NCBI GenBank assembly: GCA_001313085.1
Contig: BBFE01000016.1
Location: forward strand, 1 to 63,964
Length of the DNA: 63,964 nucleotides
Source: Paenibacillus sp. JCM 18996
Lineage (GTDB): Bacteria > Bacillota > Bacilli > Paenibacillales > NBRC-103111
Direction: 5' to 3'
This document shows, in pieces, positions 43,290 through 54,207 of the stretch. Each line of letters starts with the position of its first letter. Position 1 is the stretch's first letter. Below the pieces are notes generated by a model. The model ran no database searches. It was not told the DNA's origin and saw only the letters and a program-made list of their open reading frames with translations. The position numbers and the translations under genes are program-made.

Positions 43290-46200
43290 CTAAGCCGGTA
43301 TGTAAGCCTTTTCATGAATTTGCATAAATATCAGCTGCTCCAAAGAGCAGCCGCACCGGGAGAGTACTGGGCACTCCGAATTTATTATGTCAACAACGAC
43401 TCCAGCTTTGCTTTTTTTCTCGGCATAAACCGCCGGATCCGCTCTCATCTCGAGCGCCTCTTTTAAACCGTCGACATGTTCATGTAAACCGCGGGCAAGC
43501 TTCTGCCGCAGCTGGCTGTGCCAGGCTTCATATTGGCTCCGGTAAAACGGCTGAAGCAGTGACGAGGCTTCCTCCAGGTAACCTGCAATAAGCGGCTGTA
43601 TGGACTCTTCCAAACGGGACTTCAGCTTTGCCTTGCCATCGCCTTCAAAAAAAATTGCTTGCCGTTCTTATAGTAGGTTGACAGCATCTTTAGGTCCTCT
43701 TCCGCACCCTGCATTCCCTCAGGGACCGCAGGGGTCGGGAAAGAGCCTGCTGCATAATCTTCACACTCGTAAGAAGGAACGAATTGGGCAATGTGCCGCG
43801 CCCACTCCCCGTATTTTTTGGGCTGCCTTTGCATTCGCGAATTTTTTTTCCATCCTCAGCGTTGTCGCCAGCGTCTCCTGGGAGAGATCGAACGCAATCC
43901 GGTTGATAAGGTCCTGATAGGCCGCTTTCAGCATTTCTTTCAAATCAAGCCCTTCTTCCCGGAAAGCAGCGGGGTTGAAGGCCTGGTTGTAAAGCTCCCC
44001 GAAGCGGAAAGCCGTCCTCTGCCTGACATAATAGACAAGCTCCTTCACTTCCTGGGCAACCGCTTTAAGCTCGTTGTCCGGCTCTGCCGCCTCCAGCCGC
44101 CGCACCGCTTCCTGCTGCCCCGCGAGCAGCCCGTCCAGCTGACGCGCGCGTTCGGCTTCTCCAGCCTGGGCCCCGGCGATCCACTGCTCCAGCGTCGCTT
44201 TGGCCCTATTCAACTCCTGACGGGCGGAATGTACCGCAATATCAGTCAGCTCCTCTAACGTGAAGCGGATAAAATCGCGCTCGAACGCAATGATCCCCGA
44301 TGCCGATGCCGCCGATTCATCCCCGGAGAGCTTGCCTTCCACAGCCGCGAGGCTGGAGACGGGATATATCCGGGGATTACGGATACCATGCTGGACAAGG
44401 TTCGCTTCCACGTGCGAGACGACTCCCTGCAGTTCCTCGGCGCTTGAAGCCAGATCGGCCGCATTGACGAGGAAAAAAAACATTTTGTCCAGCTCGAAGC
44501 TGTCCTTCACCCTTCCCAGCTGCAGCAAAAACTCCCGGTCCGCCTGCGAGAAGGCATGGTTATAGTACGTGACAAAAAAGGATGGCATCTGCGTTTTTTG
44601 ATATAATTGAACGCCACTCCGGTGTGCCTTGCGTTGATCGAGTCCGCTCCGGGAGTATCGACCAGGACGATGCCTTGGTCCGTCAGCGCGTTGGCATAAT
44701 ACAATTCAATATATTCCACGAAGCAAGATTTGCTTTCGTCGGCCACATAACCCGCAAACTGCTCCATCTCAGCGCGGATCTCCCGCCCTAACAGGGGCTC
44801 AGCCTCCTGCCAGCCTTTCTCCACCGCTTTAAGAAAAGCGTAGTGGGGCTTGCCTTTACCCGTCACATGCGAAGGAGAGAGCTTGCCGACCGCCGCGAGA
44901 CAGCTGTCCATATCCCCGGCTTCCAGCCCGAGAGCATGCAGCGAATAGTTCATATCGGACAGAATCGATTCAGCGGACTTCATCGCAATCCTCACGGTGC
45001 GGTGCGGCCATTCCTGTGTGGGCGGCATGATCCGGTTAATGGCCGCCGTAGTCGGATTAGGCGAGACAGGCAGCACTTTTTTTCCCCGATGAGGCGTTGG
45101 CAAAAGATGATTTCCCCGCGCTGAACGCTCCGAACAAGGCGATGGTGAACGTGTTGCCGACCATCCGCGAACCCTTCTCCCGCATGGATCGCACGAGGGA
45201 GGAAAGCGCCGGGATGTCTTCGATAATATCAGCCCCGCGGAGCAGCTTTTGCGCAGTTTGCTTCATTCTGTCACGGTGGGTTCCTTGGTTCTCTCCGGCT
45301 GCCTCTCGGGCCCGCTGCGCTTGCGGCGCCACAATATGAAGCCCATCCGGAGAATACAGGCCGTTCCCGGGCATAAGGGGTTTATCCGCCTCGTCAGGAC
45401 CGGGATTGTCCAGCAGCTCCGGCTTGGGAACAGCAGGCGGATTCACCGTTGCGGGCACTGCCAGCGATAGCAGGGAATCGATATACGCGGACTCTTCCTT
45501 CTCCAGCTTTTCCAGCTCGTAAAAGGCTCCAAGCTTCTCGCGGATTTCCGCCATTTCCCGTTCAGCACGCGTCAGTTCCGGCTGCAATAAGGTGTGCAGA
45601 TCCATTGCCAGGTTGTCGATCAGCCCGAACGCTTTTTTGCGGTACATCGATTTGATCTCCGCCGCCGCGCTTTTGGAATAGTTCATCGTATATTCATTGG
45701 TGAACATTGCGCCGCTTTGAACTTGATCCGCCAGCCAGCCTGGCGTCAGCGGCACCTGCAGCGAATCGAGCGCCTCAGACACTTTCGCCGGTTGAAAACC
45801 GAAGGAAACGGCCTTCTTCCGAATGGTGTCCAGGATATGCCAATCAAGCTGAGCTTGAACCTGTTCGGCGATGGCCTTGTGGAACGCTTCCAGCCGCTCC
45901 GTTCTTACCTGCTCGTTCCGGGAAGCACGCGTGAGGAATCCGGCTTTGAACCCGGGCCTTCTGCTTTCCAAATAGCGATGCGCCAAGTCCCTGACGGCTG
46001 CGGGGATAATGTTGGCGTTCTCGATCACTTTGGAGACTTCGTCCCGCAGCCCGGCGAGCAGGCGGTCCGGCTTGGAGCGGATCTCGTCCGACAGGGCCTC
46101 CAACTGCTCCATTTGCCGAAAAAAAAGACCGCTGCCGCCGCTCTCGTGGGCCGCCTCCTTCAGAGCGGCCTTCCGCGGCTCGCTGCACTCCGCCATATAA

Positions 46201-47075
46201 GCCCGATGCTCCTCGATCAAGTGGACGGCGGATGTATGAAGACTCCATTCAGTCAGGGATTTTTTTGCGCCCGATCAGCGCATACATCAGCTCCTGCAGC
46301 CTGCCCCACTCGTTGTGGAGGGTATGCGGATATTTCACCGACAGGAACAGAATGCCGTCCGCCTTTATATTCCAATTGGAGAAAGCCTCGAGCACGGATG
46401 CCTTATAGGACTCGAATGAGAGCTCGGACTCTTTATGCTTGTCGATCTGGTTGACCAAAAGATAAAGAGGCTTGCCCCGGTCTTTCATCTTCTTTGTAAA
46501 CGCGAAGTTGATCTCTGACTGGACATGGTTATAATCCATCACATAGAACACCGCATCGGCCAAATGAAGGGCGGATTCCGTTGCCATCTGGTGGGCGTCG
46601 TCGGTGGAATCGATACCCGGGGTATCGAGCAGCACACCATCCCGCTTCAGCCAGGGAATCGGATAGGCGATTTCCACTTTCTCAATCTCTTCCCCGTTTT
46701 TTACAGTACGCTTCGAGCTCATCCAACGGGACGGTGATTTGGGCTCCCTCTCCGTCCGGGGTTTTGCGGGTTACAGCCGCTCCAGGCTCTCCGCTGCGGA
46801 TGCTGACGATATTGGCGCTGGTCGGGATGGGACTGGACGGAAGAAGCGCGTGGCCGCACAGCTTGTTGATCAGGCTGGATTTTCCTGCCGAGAAATGTCC
46901 GCAGAACGCCATATACATTGTGCCAAACGCCTTTTTTTTGCTGAAGCTGGCCGAGCTTGTACGAATTCTGCCGATCCCCTTGCCGGCGCATCATATCCGC
47001 TGCTTTATCCCAAGCTTCGTTTACAGCTGTATTTCGTTCGTCCATTAGTTTGCTCATCCGGCTTTTGCCCCCCAT
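43290..47075 (-). CDS. dynA: Tandem dynamin-like GTPase DynA (frameshifted)
   Basis: About 1,250 residues with two dynamin GTPase modules in one chain, as in B. subtilis DynA (YpbR), a membrane-fusing and membrane-protecting protein. Module 1: AFCGHFSAGKSSLINKL, GVLLDTPGIDSTDD, LVNQIDKHKES. Module 2: ALFGAFSAGKSSFANA, IVLVDTPGADSINARHTG, VNAADLASSAEELQ. Long helical stalk regions follow each (for example EVSKVIENANIIPAAV, EELTDIAVHSARQELNRA). Start at 47075 follows GGGGGGAAAA. At least six breaks, at A/T runs near 46930, 46700, 46262, 45080, 44600, 43845 and 43650. Cytosolic, membrane-associated. Confidence 0.88.
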
Positions 47076-47164
47076 GAAGTTTTCCCCCCGTAAAAAAACC
47101 TGCGCTCCGCGGCTGAAACCGTGTACTGTACGGAGAACCCGGATATTTAGCCGCCATTAAAAGG

Positions 47165-47215
47165 AAAAGCGTCCGGAATAAGCGAAGATGCCGAAGCTGA
47201 TCTTCTTCCGGACAC
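47165..47215 (-). terminator. Probable terminator after the small hypothetical gene
   Basis: Minus strand GTCCGGAA ... TTCCGGAC enclosing a second stem GAAGAT ... ATCTTC, followed by GCTTTTCCTTTT. The long two-part stem and T-rich tail suit a terminator. Confidence 0.55.
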
Positions 47216-47218
47216 TTA

Positions 47219-47491
47219 TCATTTCGGCGCTACTGCAGCACTTTTTTCCGGAATGAAAATTTCAAATACGTCTCTATGCTGCAAAATTGTGATATCCTTC
47301 GACTTCATTACGACAACCTCACGCTTTGTCTTCATGCGGTCCAGGTAATTGTCGGGCACACTGCCGGATTCGCTTACCGTTATGCCCTCGATTTCCTTTT
47401 CTTCATCTTCCTTCAGCGGCGTGTTGATGACTTTCTCGAAAATATCTGAAAATACTTCGAAGTTGTTAGTGTACACGGCTATGCATTTCAT
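47219..47491 (-). CDS. Hypothetical protein (about 86-90 aa)
   Basis: MKCIAVYTNNFEVFSDIFEK start with GGATGGG upstream; middle EGITVSESGSVPDNYLDRM, end DITILQHRDVFEIFIPEK. Soluble, acidic first half, predicted mixed alpha/beta. The last codons are uncertain: with the T6 run near 47243 reduced to five the frame ends PEKVLQ at 47230. I do not recognise a family. It lies between nth and dynA on the same strand and is a plausible conserved single-copy gene of the group. Confidence 0.7.
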   Translation of the reverse strand: MKCIAVYTNNFEVFSDIFEKVINTPLKEDEEKEIEGITVSESGSVPDNYLDRMKTKREVVVMKSKDITILQHRDVFEIFIPEKSAAVAPK

Positions 47492-47549
47492 GGTATCCCA
47501 TCCTTTGATTGTCGCTTTGTTTACTTGGTCGTTTCCGTTGGTGCCGCTG

Positions 47550-48236
47550 TCACTGGCAAATTTTTTCTTGTCTTTTTTTAGAATCTCTCGTTTTGGGCAT
47601 TTTCATACGTTTCTTGCCTTCTTTACACACGTCCAGCAAGGGACATGCCGGGCACTGCGGGTTTTGCGCCTTGCAATGGTATCTCCCGAAAAAAATCAAT
47701 CGATGATGTGTGAGAGTCCATTCGTCCCTGGGGACCAGCTTCATCAGCTTCTTTTCCACTTCCAGTACGGAATCTGCTTCCTTGGCGATGGCGAGACGCT
47801 TCGATACCCTCTCCACGTGAGTATCCACTGCTATGGCGGGCTGTCCAAAAGCGTTCGAAACCACTACGTTCGCGGTCTTTCTGCCCACACCGGGCAGCTT
47901 GACCAAATTCTCGTGGTCCGCGGGGACTTCGCCGCCGTATTCTTCTAGCAGCATTCTGCACAGAAGCTGGATGTTCTTCGCCTTGTTCCGGAAAAGCCCG
48001 ATTCTTCGGATATCCTGCTCCAATTCCTCTAGAGGAACGGCCAAATAATCTTCCGGTTTCTTATACTTTTCAAACAGGGTAGCCGTTACTTTATTTACAG
48101 TTTCGTCCGTACACTGGGCGGAAAGCAGTACGGCAATGGTAAGCTCGAAAGGATTGGAATGGTTCAGTTCACAATGGGCGTCGGGAAACATCTCCCCGAT
48201 CGCGTCGAGGATGTGCCGCATCTGCGATTTGGTCAT
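47550..48236 (-). CDS. nth: Endonuclease III
   Basis: Base-excision-repair DNA glycosylase/AP lyase for oxidised pyrimidines. TIAVLLSAQCTDETVNKV, helix-hairpin-helix with catalytic Lys/Asp in LVKLPGVGRKTANVVVSNAF and IAVDTHVERVSKRLAIA, and the C-terminal [4Fe-4S] motif C-x6-C-x2-C-x5-C (HCKAQNPQCPACPLLDVCK). The frame is uninterrupted. MTKSQMRHILDAIGE at 48236 is the likely start. Length about 228 residues. Confidence 0.95.
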   Translation of the reverse strand: MTKSQMRHILDAIGEMFPDAHCELNHSNPFELTIAVLLSAQCTDETVNKVTATLFEKYKKPEDYLAVPLEELEQDIRRIGLFRNKAKNIQLLCRMLLEEYGGEVPADHENLVKLPGVGRKTANVVVSNAFGQPAIAVDTHVERVSKRLAIAKEADSVLEVEKKLMKLVPRDEWTLTHHRLIFFGRYHCKAQNPQCPACPLLDVCKEGKKRMKMPKTRDSKKRQEKICQ

Positions 48237-48434
48237 AAATCGGCCGCCTCTCTCTCCATCAAACGAAAAAATCTCAATCATAAACTCCAGTTTACCTATT
48301 CCCGCGCCTAGAATCAATGCTCCGATGAATTTATTTCCGAACATTTAGTTAAATTTAAGCATTTTTTTTCCAAAAAAACGCATGGATTTTACTGCCAAAG
48401 AACACCATATACAAGTAAAGCGAGGTGATCAACC

Positions 48435-48595
48435 ATGGCTGAATTCCAGTTCCGCACCGGAAGCCGAGTGGAAACCGCAGGCGAGTATGAATCCGAATCC
48501 GGAAAAAAAAGCGCCAGTATCGCCCAGGCGATCTCTTTGAAGCATGTCCGGCAAGCGGCAAGAACACAAGTTGGAGACGCTGCATCGTGCAGTAA
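48435..48595 (+). CDS. YjzC-like small protein (52 aa, frameshifted)
   Basis: GAGGTG precedes ATG 48435. MAEFQFRTGSRVETAGEYES is followed by an A8 run at 48503-48510; with six A the frame continues KKRQYRPGDLFEACPASGKN and TSWRRCIVQ to TAA at 48593-48595. The F-x-TG-x5-G-Y opening and RPGD-F-x-C end resemble the YjzC family of small Bacillales proteins of unknown function. The assignment is moderate. It is convergent with the SLH gene. Confidence 0.6.
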
Positions 48596-48608
48596 TACCT
48601 GATTAAAG

Positions 48609-48654
48609 GAAAAAAAGAAAGAACCGTCAGGAACAAATCCATCCTGACGGTTCT
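48609..48654 (-). terminator. Terminator of the SLH protein gene (shared hairpin)
   Basis: Perfect 13-bp inverted repeat AGAACCGTCAGGA / TCCTGACGGTTCT with a 9-base loop. The minus-strand side continues TTCTTTC then a T run. It lies between the convergent YjzC-like and SLH genes and may serve both. Confidence 0.85.
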
Positions 48655-48842
48655 TGTTGGTGCTAAAACCATACGTTTGTGCGCGGGGAGGGAATAACCA
48701 GGGGATTCCAACCGCTGTTAACGTGGTGTTCCATCATTCCGCCACCATTTATGTCAAACAGGCCAACCGGCTTCTCATGCCGGTTGGCCCTGCTAATGCT
48801 GCCGACTTCGTTCTATCGCGAAGCGCCCGAAGCGAAGCCGAT

Positions 48843-51601
48843 TTACAGTTTTTTTTCAATCTCCACAATCAGATTGTCGATCAGATAAATCATCACTTCG
48901 TCATTTACCGCCAGGTCGCCCGCCGTCAGATTCTGGGCGCCTTTATGGATGCTCACAGTTTTGGCGAAATTGTACACGGTTTTGTCGCTGCCGTTAGGAA
49001 GCACGTTGAGCTGGTTCAATACGGAGTCATAGGCTGAGACCGTCTTTTTTTTAATCCGGAGGACACGTTCAGCGTCCAGCTGCCGTCCGGATTACGGATA
49101 GCTTCGATCCGGTCATTCACCTTTACGGCGCTGAGCGACGAAGCGGAGCCGTTCACTTTTACCGCTGCTGCGGCGCCTGCCGCAATATTTTCCGATACCG
49201 AACCTGTACTCACCGTGACCACTCCGCCAGCCGCGTCCACTCCGCTTACTTTTCCTCTTACAGAAGACAGCACGCTCACGGAATCAATCGTTTGGCCCGA
49301 TTGGGCGATAGAGACAAAACCTTCCACGGGAATGGAGTCGAATGTTCCTTTCGTCTGATTCTGATTCAGCACATTTACAGAGTCGGCAATAGTATAAACA
49401 AAGGACGCGCCTGAAAAAATCCTGTACGGTGATCTGTTTGTTTGCGGAATTTTTTTGTACATAACCTTATAAGAACCTGTCTTGACCGCCTTAATCTGCG
49501 CCAGCAGAGATTGGTCGTAATTCAGCATGAGCTTCACGTTGTCTCCAATTTTCAGATCGGATTGGCTCGCTGTATCTTTGTTCGGAATTTCTACCGGTAC
49601 GGTCGAATCCAGTTTAAAGGTCAGGTTCTGGCTGCTTGCCGTCCTGATCGTAATTTCCTTTGTCGCCAGATTGAGTTGCGTAATCGATCCGCTCACACTG
49701 GAAGCCAGCTTCAGGTTAATCATACGATCCTTGGAAGCCTGGAAATCGATCTTGCTGCCGTTTCTGAACAGCGTGCCGAACGTGTCCAGGTTCACTTTGG
49801 CATCCCCATAGTATATATCCGTTCTGTCGGTTACGAAATAGGCGCCTAATTTGCCGCTGTCGTCCTGCACGGTCAGAGCTTTGGTCTTGGCGTCGTAGTT
49901 CAGGATTGTAGAGAACTGGCAGCTCAAGACCGCACGATTCGTCACCGATACTCCCGTCACCTTATCGTCGACAATATCCAGCTTGACCGCGTCATCCGGC
50001 TCCAGATCGTATAAACCGGCTGTGGCAAGGCCTGAAATTCTCACCTCGGCGGCATCCGTCAGATAATAGGCTCCAAGCTTGCCGTCCATAGAAACGGTAA
50101 TGGTCCTCTGCTTGGGATCGACCGAGCTCAAACTGCCTTGGACGGTCTTCACAACTGAAGCCTGTTTTTTTCTGCACGATCTTGGTCACTTCGTTGTTGA
50201 CGATTTCGTAGCCGACGGTGTCTCCCGTCCTGAGCTGCGTGAAGTCGACATTCGCGTTGTCCTTGTTCACGATGACCAGCTTGGAAGATAAGGGAAAGGA
50301 CTCCGTATTTCCGGAGGAGGTTTCCTGGACCGCCAGATCGGTGCGCGACAGCATTTTCACAGTGCCTTCGGAGGTTTTGGTGACAGGGGCTTTCTTTACT
50401 ATAATGCCGGTGATTTTGGGATCCTTAATGAGCTTGTTCTTTGTAAACTGCACCTGGCTGCCTTTTATCAGCGTTCCCAGAGTCAATCCTTTACCTTCCG
50501 AATCGACTACGGAGACATTGGGAGACAGCTCGTAAGGGACATAATCCCCGTTCACATTCAGCAAGGCTATCAATTTTCCGACGTTGAGATCGAATAAATC
50601 CCCTTCATACACTTCCAGCTTCTGGGTATCGTCAGTGACCTCCACATAATAGGCGGTTCCGCCGGCAGACACGAGGCTGACCTCATAGGTTTGCTTTAGC
50701 GAGGACGGGGCGATGGCTTTTTTTTCACTTTTGGACGAGAAAAAAAGAAGTGTCTGAGCCGATCGCATATTCAGTCAAACGGCCTTCAAGGTCCTGCAGC
50801 ACGAGTTTCTTATCGCTCAACCCGACTATATAGCCTTTCGCCGAACGATTCATTTTAATTTCCATGTAGGGCTCCGCACGGTTCAAGAAAGCAGCCATCT
50901 GCGCGCGCGTAACCGTACCCTTAGGTTGAAAATCTCCTTTTTTCAAAGCCTTGTACTATATTCAGCGCCGCCGCTTCATTGATAAACCCGACCGCCCCGG
51001 CAGAAATATCCTTATTATCCGTAAAAAAAATCGTTGGAGAAGAAGACAGCTTCTGTGCTTCAGCCTGCTTATTGATGGCCCGGATTACAATCTTGGCTAC
51101 CCACTCGCGGGACGCTTCTTTCGCTCCCCACGAAGGACCTCCGGTATTTTTTTGGCTTCCTCGCCGCGGTCTATCAGCTTTGGCATCCGCCAAGAGCACA
51201 TATTTTTTTGGCATAATCGCTCACGGCAAAAGGCAGCACAGCAGACGCGTTCTGCTTGCCCGCCTCTTCCTCCAGTCCCATCATCCGGACCGCCATTATC
51301 AGCACATCTTGCTGGGAAACCTTTTCCTCGGGCTTAAAGGTGCCGTTGTCATATCCTTCCACGACCCCGTAAATAGCAAGCTTGGAGATATGCTTAATCC
51401 CCCAATGGGTGCGCGGAACGTCGGGAAAGCCGGTTCTGACCTTGGTTGAAGCCGCGGCTGCAACAGCTGTCGTTTGCGAAGCGGCTTTAGCGGACGTTTC
51501 GGCGGCAAAGCTTGAAGCCGTAAAGGCGCTGCTGCCAAAAAAAGAAGGCTTCCAGCCAAAATAGCGGAAACCATGGTGATCATCGTGTTCGGTTTGTACA
51601 T
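48843..51601 (-). CDS. S-layer-homology (SLH) surface protein with repeated beta modules (frameshifted)
   Basis: About 915 residues. Signal peptide MITMVSAILAGSLLF, then three SLH-like segments that would bind pyruvylated wall polymer: TFKPEEKVSQQDVLIMAVRM, KEASREWVAKIVIRAINKQ and DFQPKGTVTRAQMAAFLNRA. The rest is a series of beta-rich units of about 65-80 residues, each with a G/K-L-x-Y-type strand: LEGRLTEYAIGSDTSF, SMDGKLGAYYLTDAAEVRIS, DDSGKLGAYFVTDRTDIYYG, ASSQNLTFKLDSTVPVEIPN. It ends MIYLIDNLIVEIEKKL. Start 51601 follows GGAGGAG. Breaks at about 51530, 51190, 50950, 50745, 50165 and 49048. Role of the modules unknown. Confidence 0.85.
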
Positions 51602-51628
51602 CTCTCTCTATAACTCCTCCAACGTATT

Positions 51629-51755
51629 ATTTAGGGGATCCCCGCAAAGTACCCGGAATTGGCTTCGAAGCATCACGTCACTTTGTGGGGTTAATTTAGG
51701 GGATCCCCGCAAAGTACCCGGAATTGGCTTCGAAGCATCACGCACTTTGCGGGGG
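51629..51755. repeat. Tandem pair of 62-bp hairpin repeats
   Basis: Copy 1 at about 51629-51690 and copy 2 at about 51694-51755 both read ATTTAGGGGATCCCCGCAAA... and end CACTTTGTGGGG or CACTTTGCGGGG. Within each, CCCCGCAAAGT pairs with ACTTTGYGGGG (11 bp) around a ~25-base loop containing GGCTTCGAAGC, itself a palindrome. GGGGATCCCC at the left edge is another palindrome. They occupy nearly the whole gap between the GerMN and SLH genes. Confidence 0.9.
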
Positions 51756-51761
51756 GATTTA

Positions 51762-52371
51762 TTACCTCTTGATTGGATGAGGCAGCTCCATATGGCCCAT
51801 GAGCGAATCCGCAGGCTTGCCGTCCACTAAAATATCGATGGAATCCACCTCGGGGAACTGGAACAAAGTTTTCTGGATCGCTTCCAGCAGCATCTTTTCT
51901 CCAGGCCCCGAGACGGCCTTCTCCGGAAACCGTAATATCCAAAGTCAGCTTCTTGTCCTTCAGCACTGCGGATTTAAAACCCAGCGAGTCGGCTAGAGGA
52001 ACCAGCTTGCTGTTCTGCGGAGCCTTTTTTTAACGCCCACAGAGCGGTTGTATACTTCTCCTTCTCGTCCTTGTAACGGATGGAAACTTCTTTTTTCCAC
52101 AAGCTTCTCGCCCTGTTCATCGCCGTAATAGGCTTTAATATTGGCTTGAATCTGCTCCTTCTGGGCAGCCGGCTGAACGTCCTTCTGCTGCGCGGGTGGC
52201 GCAGGCTGCGTCGTCTGGCTGGATGCCGGAGGCTGTGACGATTGCGAGCTTTGCGAACCTTGGGTACCTTGGGATACCGGCCCTCCGCTGGCCGGCTTTT
52301 GGCCGCAGCCGGACAAAGCCAGCGCAACCGCTCCCGTTAACAATAAACCGCGAACCGTATATTTTTTGCAT
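51762..52371 (-). CDS. GerMN-domain lipoprotein (frameshifted)
   Basis: Secreted lipoprotein of about 200 residues. With the T6 run at 52362-52367 reduced to five the start MQKYTVRGLLL leads to a lipobox LALSGC. A Ser/Gln/Pro-rich linker (SSQSSQPPASSQTTQPAPP) follows, then a GerMN domain: LVPLADSLGFKSAVLKDKKL, TLDITVSGEG and LLEAIQKTLFQFPEVDSI with DILVDGKPAD. GerM-type proteins act in spore germination and cortex or septal peptidoglycan assembly. AAGGTGG precedes ATG 52371; stop TAA TAA at 51762. An 8-base T run near 52025 and a lost base near 51915 shift frame. Lies 25 bases after the amidase gene, so probably co-transcribed. Confidence 0.82.
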
Positions 52372-52396
52372 CGAAAGCACCACCTTTTTTTCTACC

Positions 52397-53841
52397 TTAC
52401 TGGATGTTAAGCTGCTCTTTGATTCCAGCTACGATGGCTGCGGCAACCCTGTTCTGGAATGCGTCGTCAAACAATGCTGCGGTATCCCGCGCGTTGGACA
52501 AATATCCCACTTCCAAAAGTATCGCGGGCATATTAGTTATTTTTTTTACCACACGGAAAGGCTCTTGACGCACTCCGCGGTCAGGCAGTCCGGTTGCTGC
52601 AGTCAGGTGCTTGTGCATAATCTGAGCAAACTGGGCGCTGTCGGACTTGTAGTAATATGTTTCCGTTCCAGTCGATGAGGCGAGCCAGCTGTTGGCGTGA
52701 ATGGAAACATAAACATCGGCGTTGCGGTCGTTAGCAAACTTGGCGCGGCCATCCAGAGGCACAAAGGTATCGTCGTTTCGTGTGAGGAAAGGCTGGATCT
52801 GGGCTTCCTGCTGAAGCAGGTTATACACTTTCAGTCCCATGGACAGATTGAATTCTTTCTCGGTGCGGCCGTTGACGGCTTTGGCGCCGGAATCCTGGTC
52901 TCCGTGGCCCGGATCGAGAACGACCTTGTACTTTGCGCCTTTTTTGGAACACGGCCGCCAGGGCCGCTGTGTTCAAGCCGGACTCCCACTTCAGATCCAT
53001 GGCGTCTTTCATATCCAGCACTATACGGACCGTGTAAGGATTATTATTGTACAGCGAGTAGCGGACATTGCTGACGGATGCGTTCTTGGATGCGGTCTCT
53101 CCGCTCTTGGCTGCCGCATCTTTGTACAGCGAAGGGTCTACAGTGGCATTCGGAATATCGATCACAATCCGTTCAGGACCGTGCAGCGAGAACACGTTAG
53201 GTTTCAATTCGCCTGAATCTGCTTTAATAAGTAATTGAGAGGAAGTCATGTCAATCGTATTGATAACGGGCACAGGCTTTCCATTGGCATCCGTGACGGG
53301 GCTGTCCATGGAAGGCTTGTCCGCCGGCTTGTCGGTCTGGCCCGTAGGAGGCAGAACCGTTCCCGGATTTGGCGCCGGAGCGGGCTTGTCGGCTATAACG
53401 CTTTTGTCGCTTAAGTAGACCGCGCGGTTCACGTCGTTCCAATTCACACCGATTCCCATATTCTCAGCGATAAACCTGACAGGCAGCAAAGTATTGCCTG
53501 CAATAAGCACAGGGGCGGCGTCCAAATTGTTCCTGCTTCCGTTTACCGTGGCTGAAGGCTGATCGATGACCATTTCGATTTTGAGCGAATCTCTGGTGAT
53601 GGTGACCTTGCGGGCGGCTGATTCCAATCGACTTGGAGCCCAGCTCTTCGGCGATAATCCGGACAGGCACCATGGTTACATCCTTAATGATCCTCGGAGC
53701 GACTTCAGGCTTCAATAATTTACCGTTGAAATATAAAGGAACACCGGCGGCGGAATCCGCAGTAGCGGCGGAGGCCAAGGCTGGCAGCATAAGGGCGATG
53801 AGCAGCATCGATAACAGTGTGGAAACGAACCTTAACTTCAT
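52397..53841 (-). CDS. N-acetylmuramoyl-L-alanine amidase with copper-amine-oxidase-like and AMIN-type domains (frameshifted)
   Basis: Secreted peptidoglycan hydrolase, about 480 residues. Signal peptide LRFVSTLLSMLLIALMLPAL. Two copper-amine-oxidase N-terminal-like repeats follow (GVPLYFNGKLLKPEVAPRII with VPVRIIAEELGS; DAAPVLIAGNTLLPVRFIAE). Then a Pro-rich linker, an AMIN-like segment (NVFSLHGPERIVIDIPNATV), and an Amidase_3 domain: VVLDPGHGDQDSGA (Zn His), a Glu in RTEKEFNLSM, VYVSIHANSWLAS (Zn His) and AILLEVGYLSN (catalytic Glu). Start 53841 follows AGAGGTG. Breaks at about 53625 and at the T6 run near 52940. Confidence 0.9.
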
Positions 53842-54160
53842 CTTTCACCTCTAAAAAAAGTAATCTTGTAAAACAATTTCATAGTATACAATGGCGGACA
53901 AGGATAACTTCGGCAAAGCGGCATAAAGGCATATGGAGTTTCCTTATAAGCATGAAGTGGACCGCATAACCCCCTTTTCGACAGCACATAATCTATTAGA
54001 CTCTATTATACGGAAAAAGTTGCATAATATAGCGTCATTTTCATAGATTGGGTCGAATGGAGCAGAATGATACATATACCATTCGGGACTTTTGGGCAAA
54101 AGTCCTTTTTTTTGTCGAAAAAAAATGAGCTCGAAGGAGCAAAAAAATTATCGCGAAGCA
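53842..54160. other. Intergenic region without a recognisable gene
   Basis: About 320 bases between the amidase start and the leu terminator. AT-rich, with no conserved reading frame. The minus-strand promoter of the amidase operon should lie here, but no convincing -35/-10 pair stands out. Confidence 0.6.
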
Positions 54161-54194
54161 CAAAAAATCCCGGCACCGACCGGTACCGGGATTT
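54161..54194 (-). terminator. Terminator of the leuCD operon
   Basis: AAATCCCGGTACC-GGTC-GGTGCCGGGATTT stem with one mismatch, then T6 on the minus strand, 13 bases after the leuD stop. Confidence 0.85.
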
Positions 54195-54207
54195 GCATCC
54201 ATGCAGT

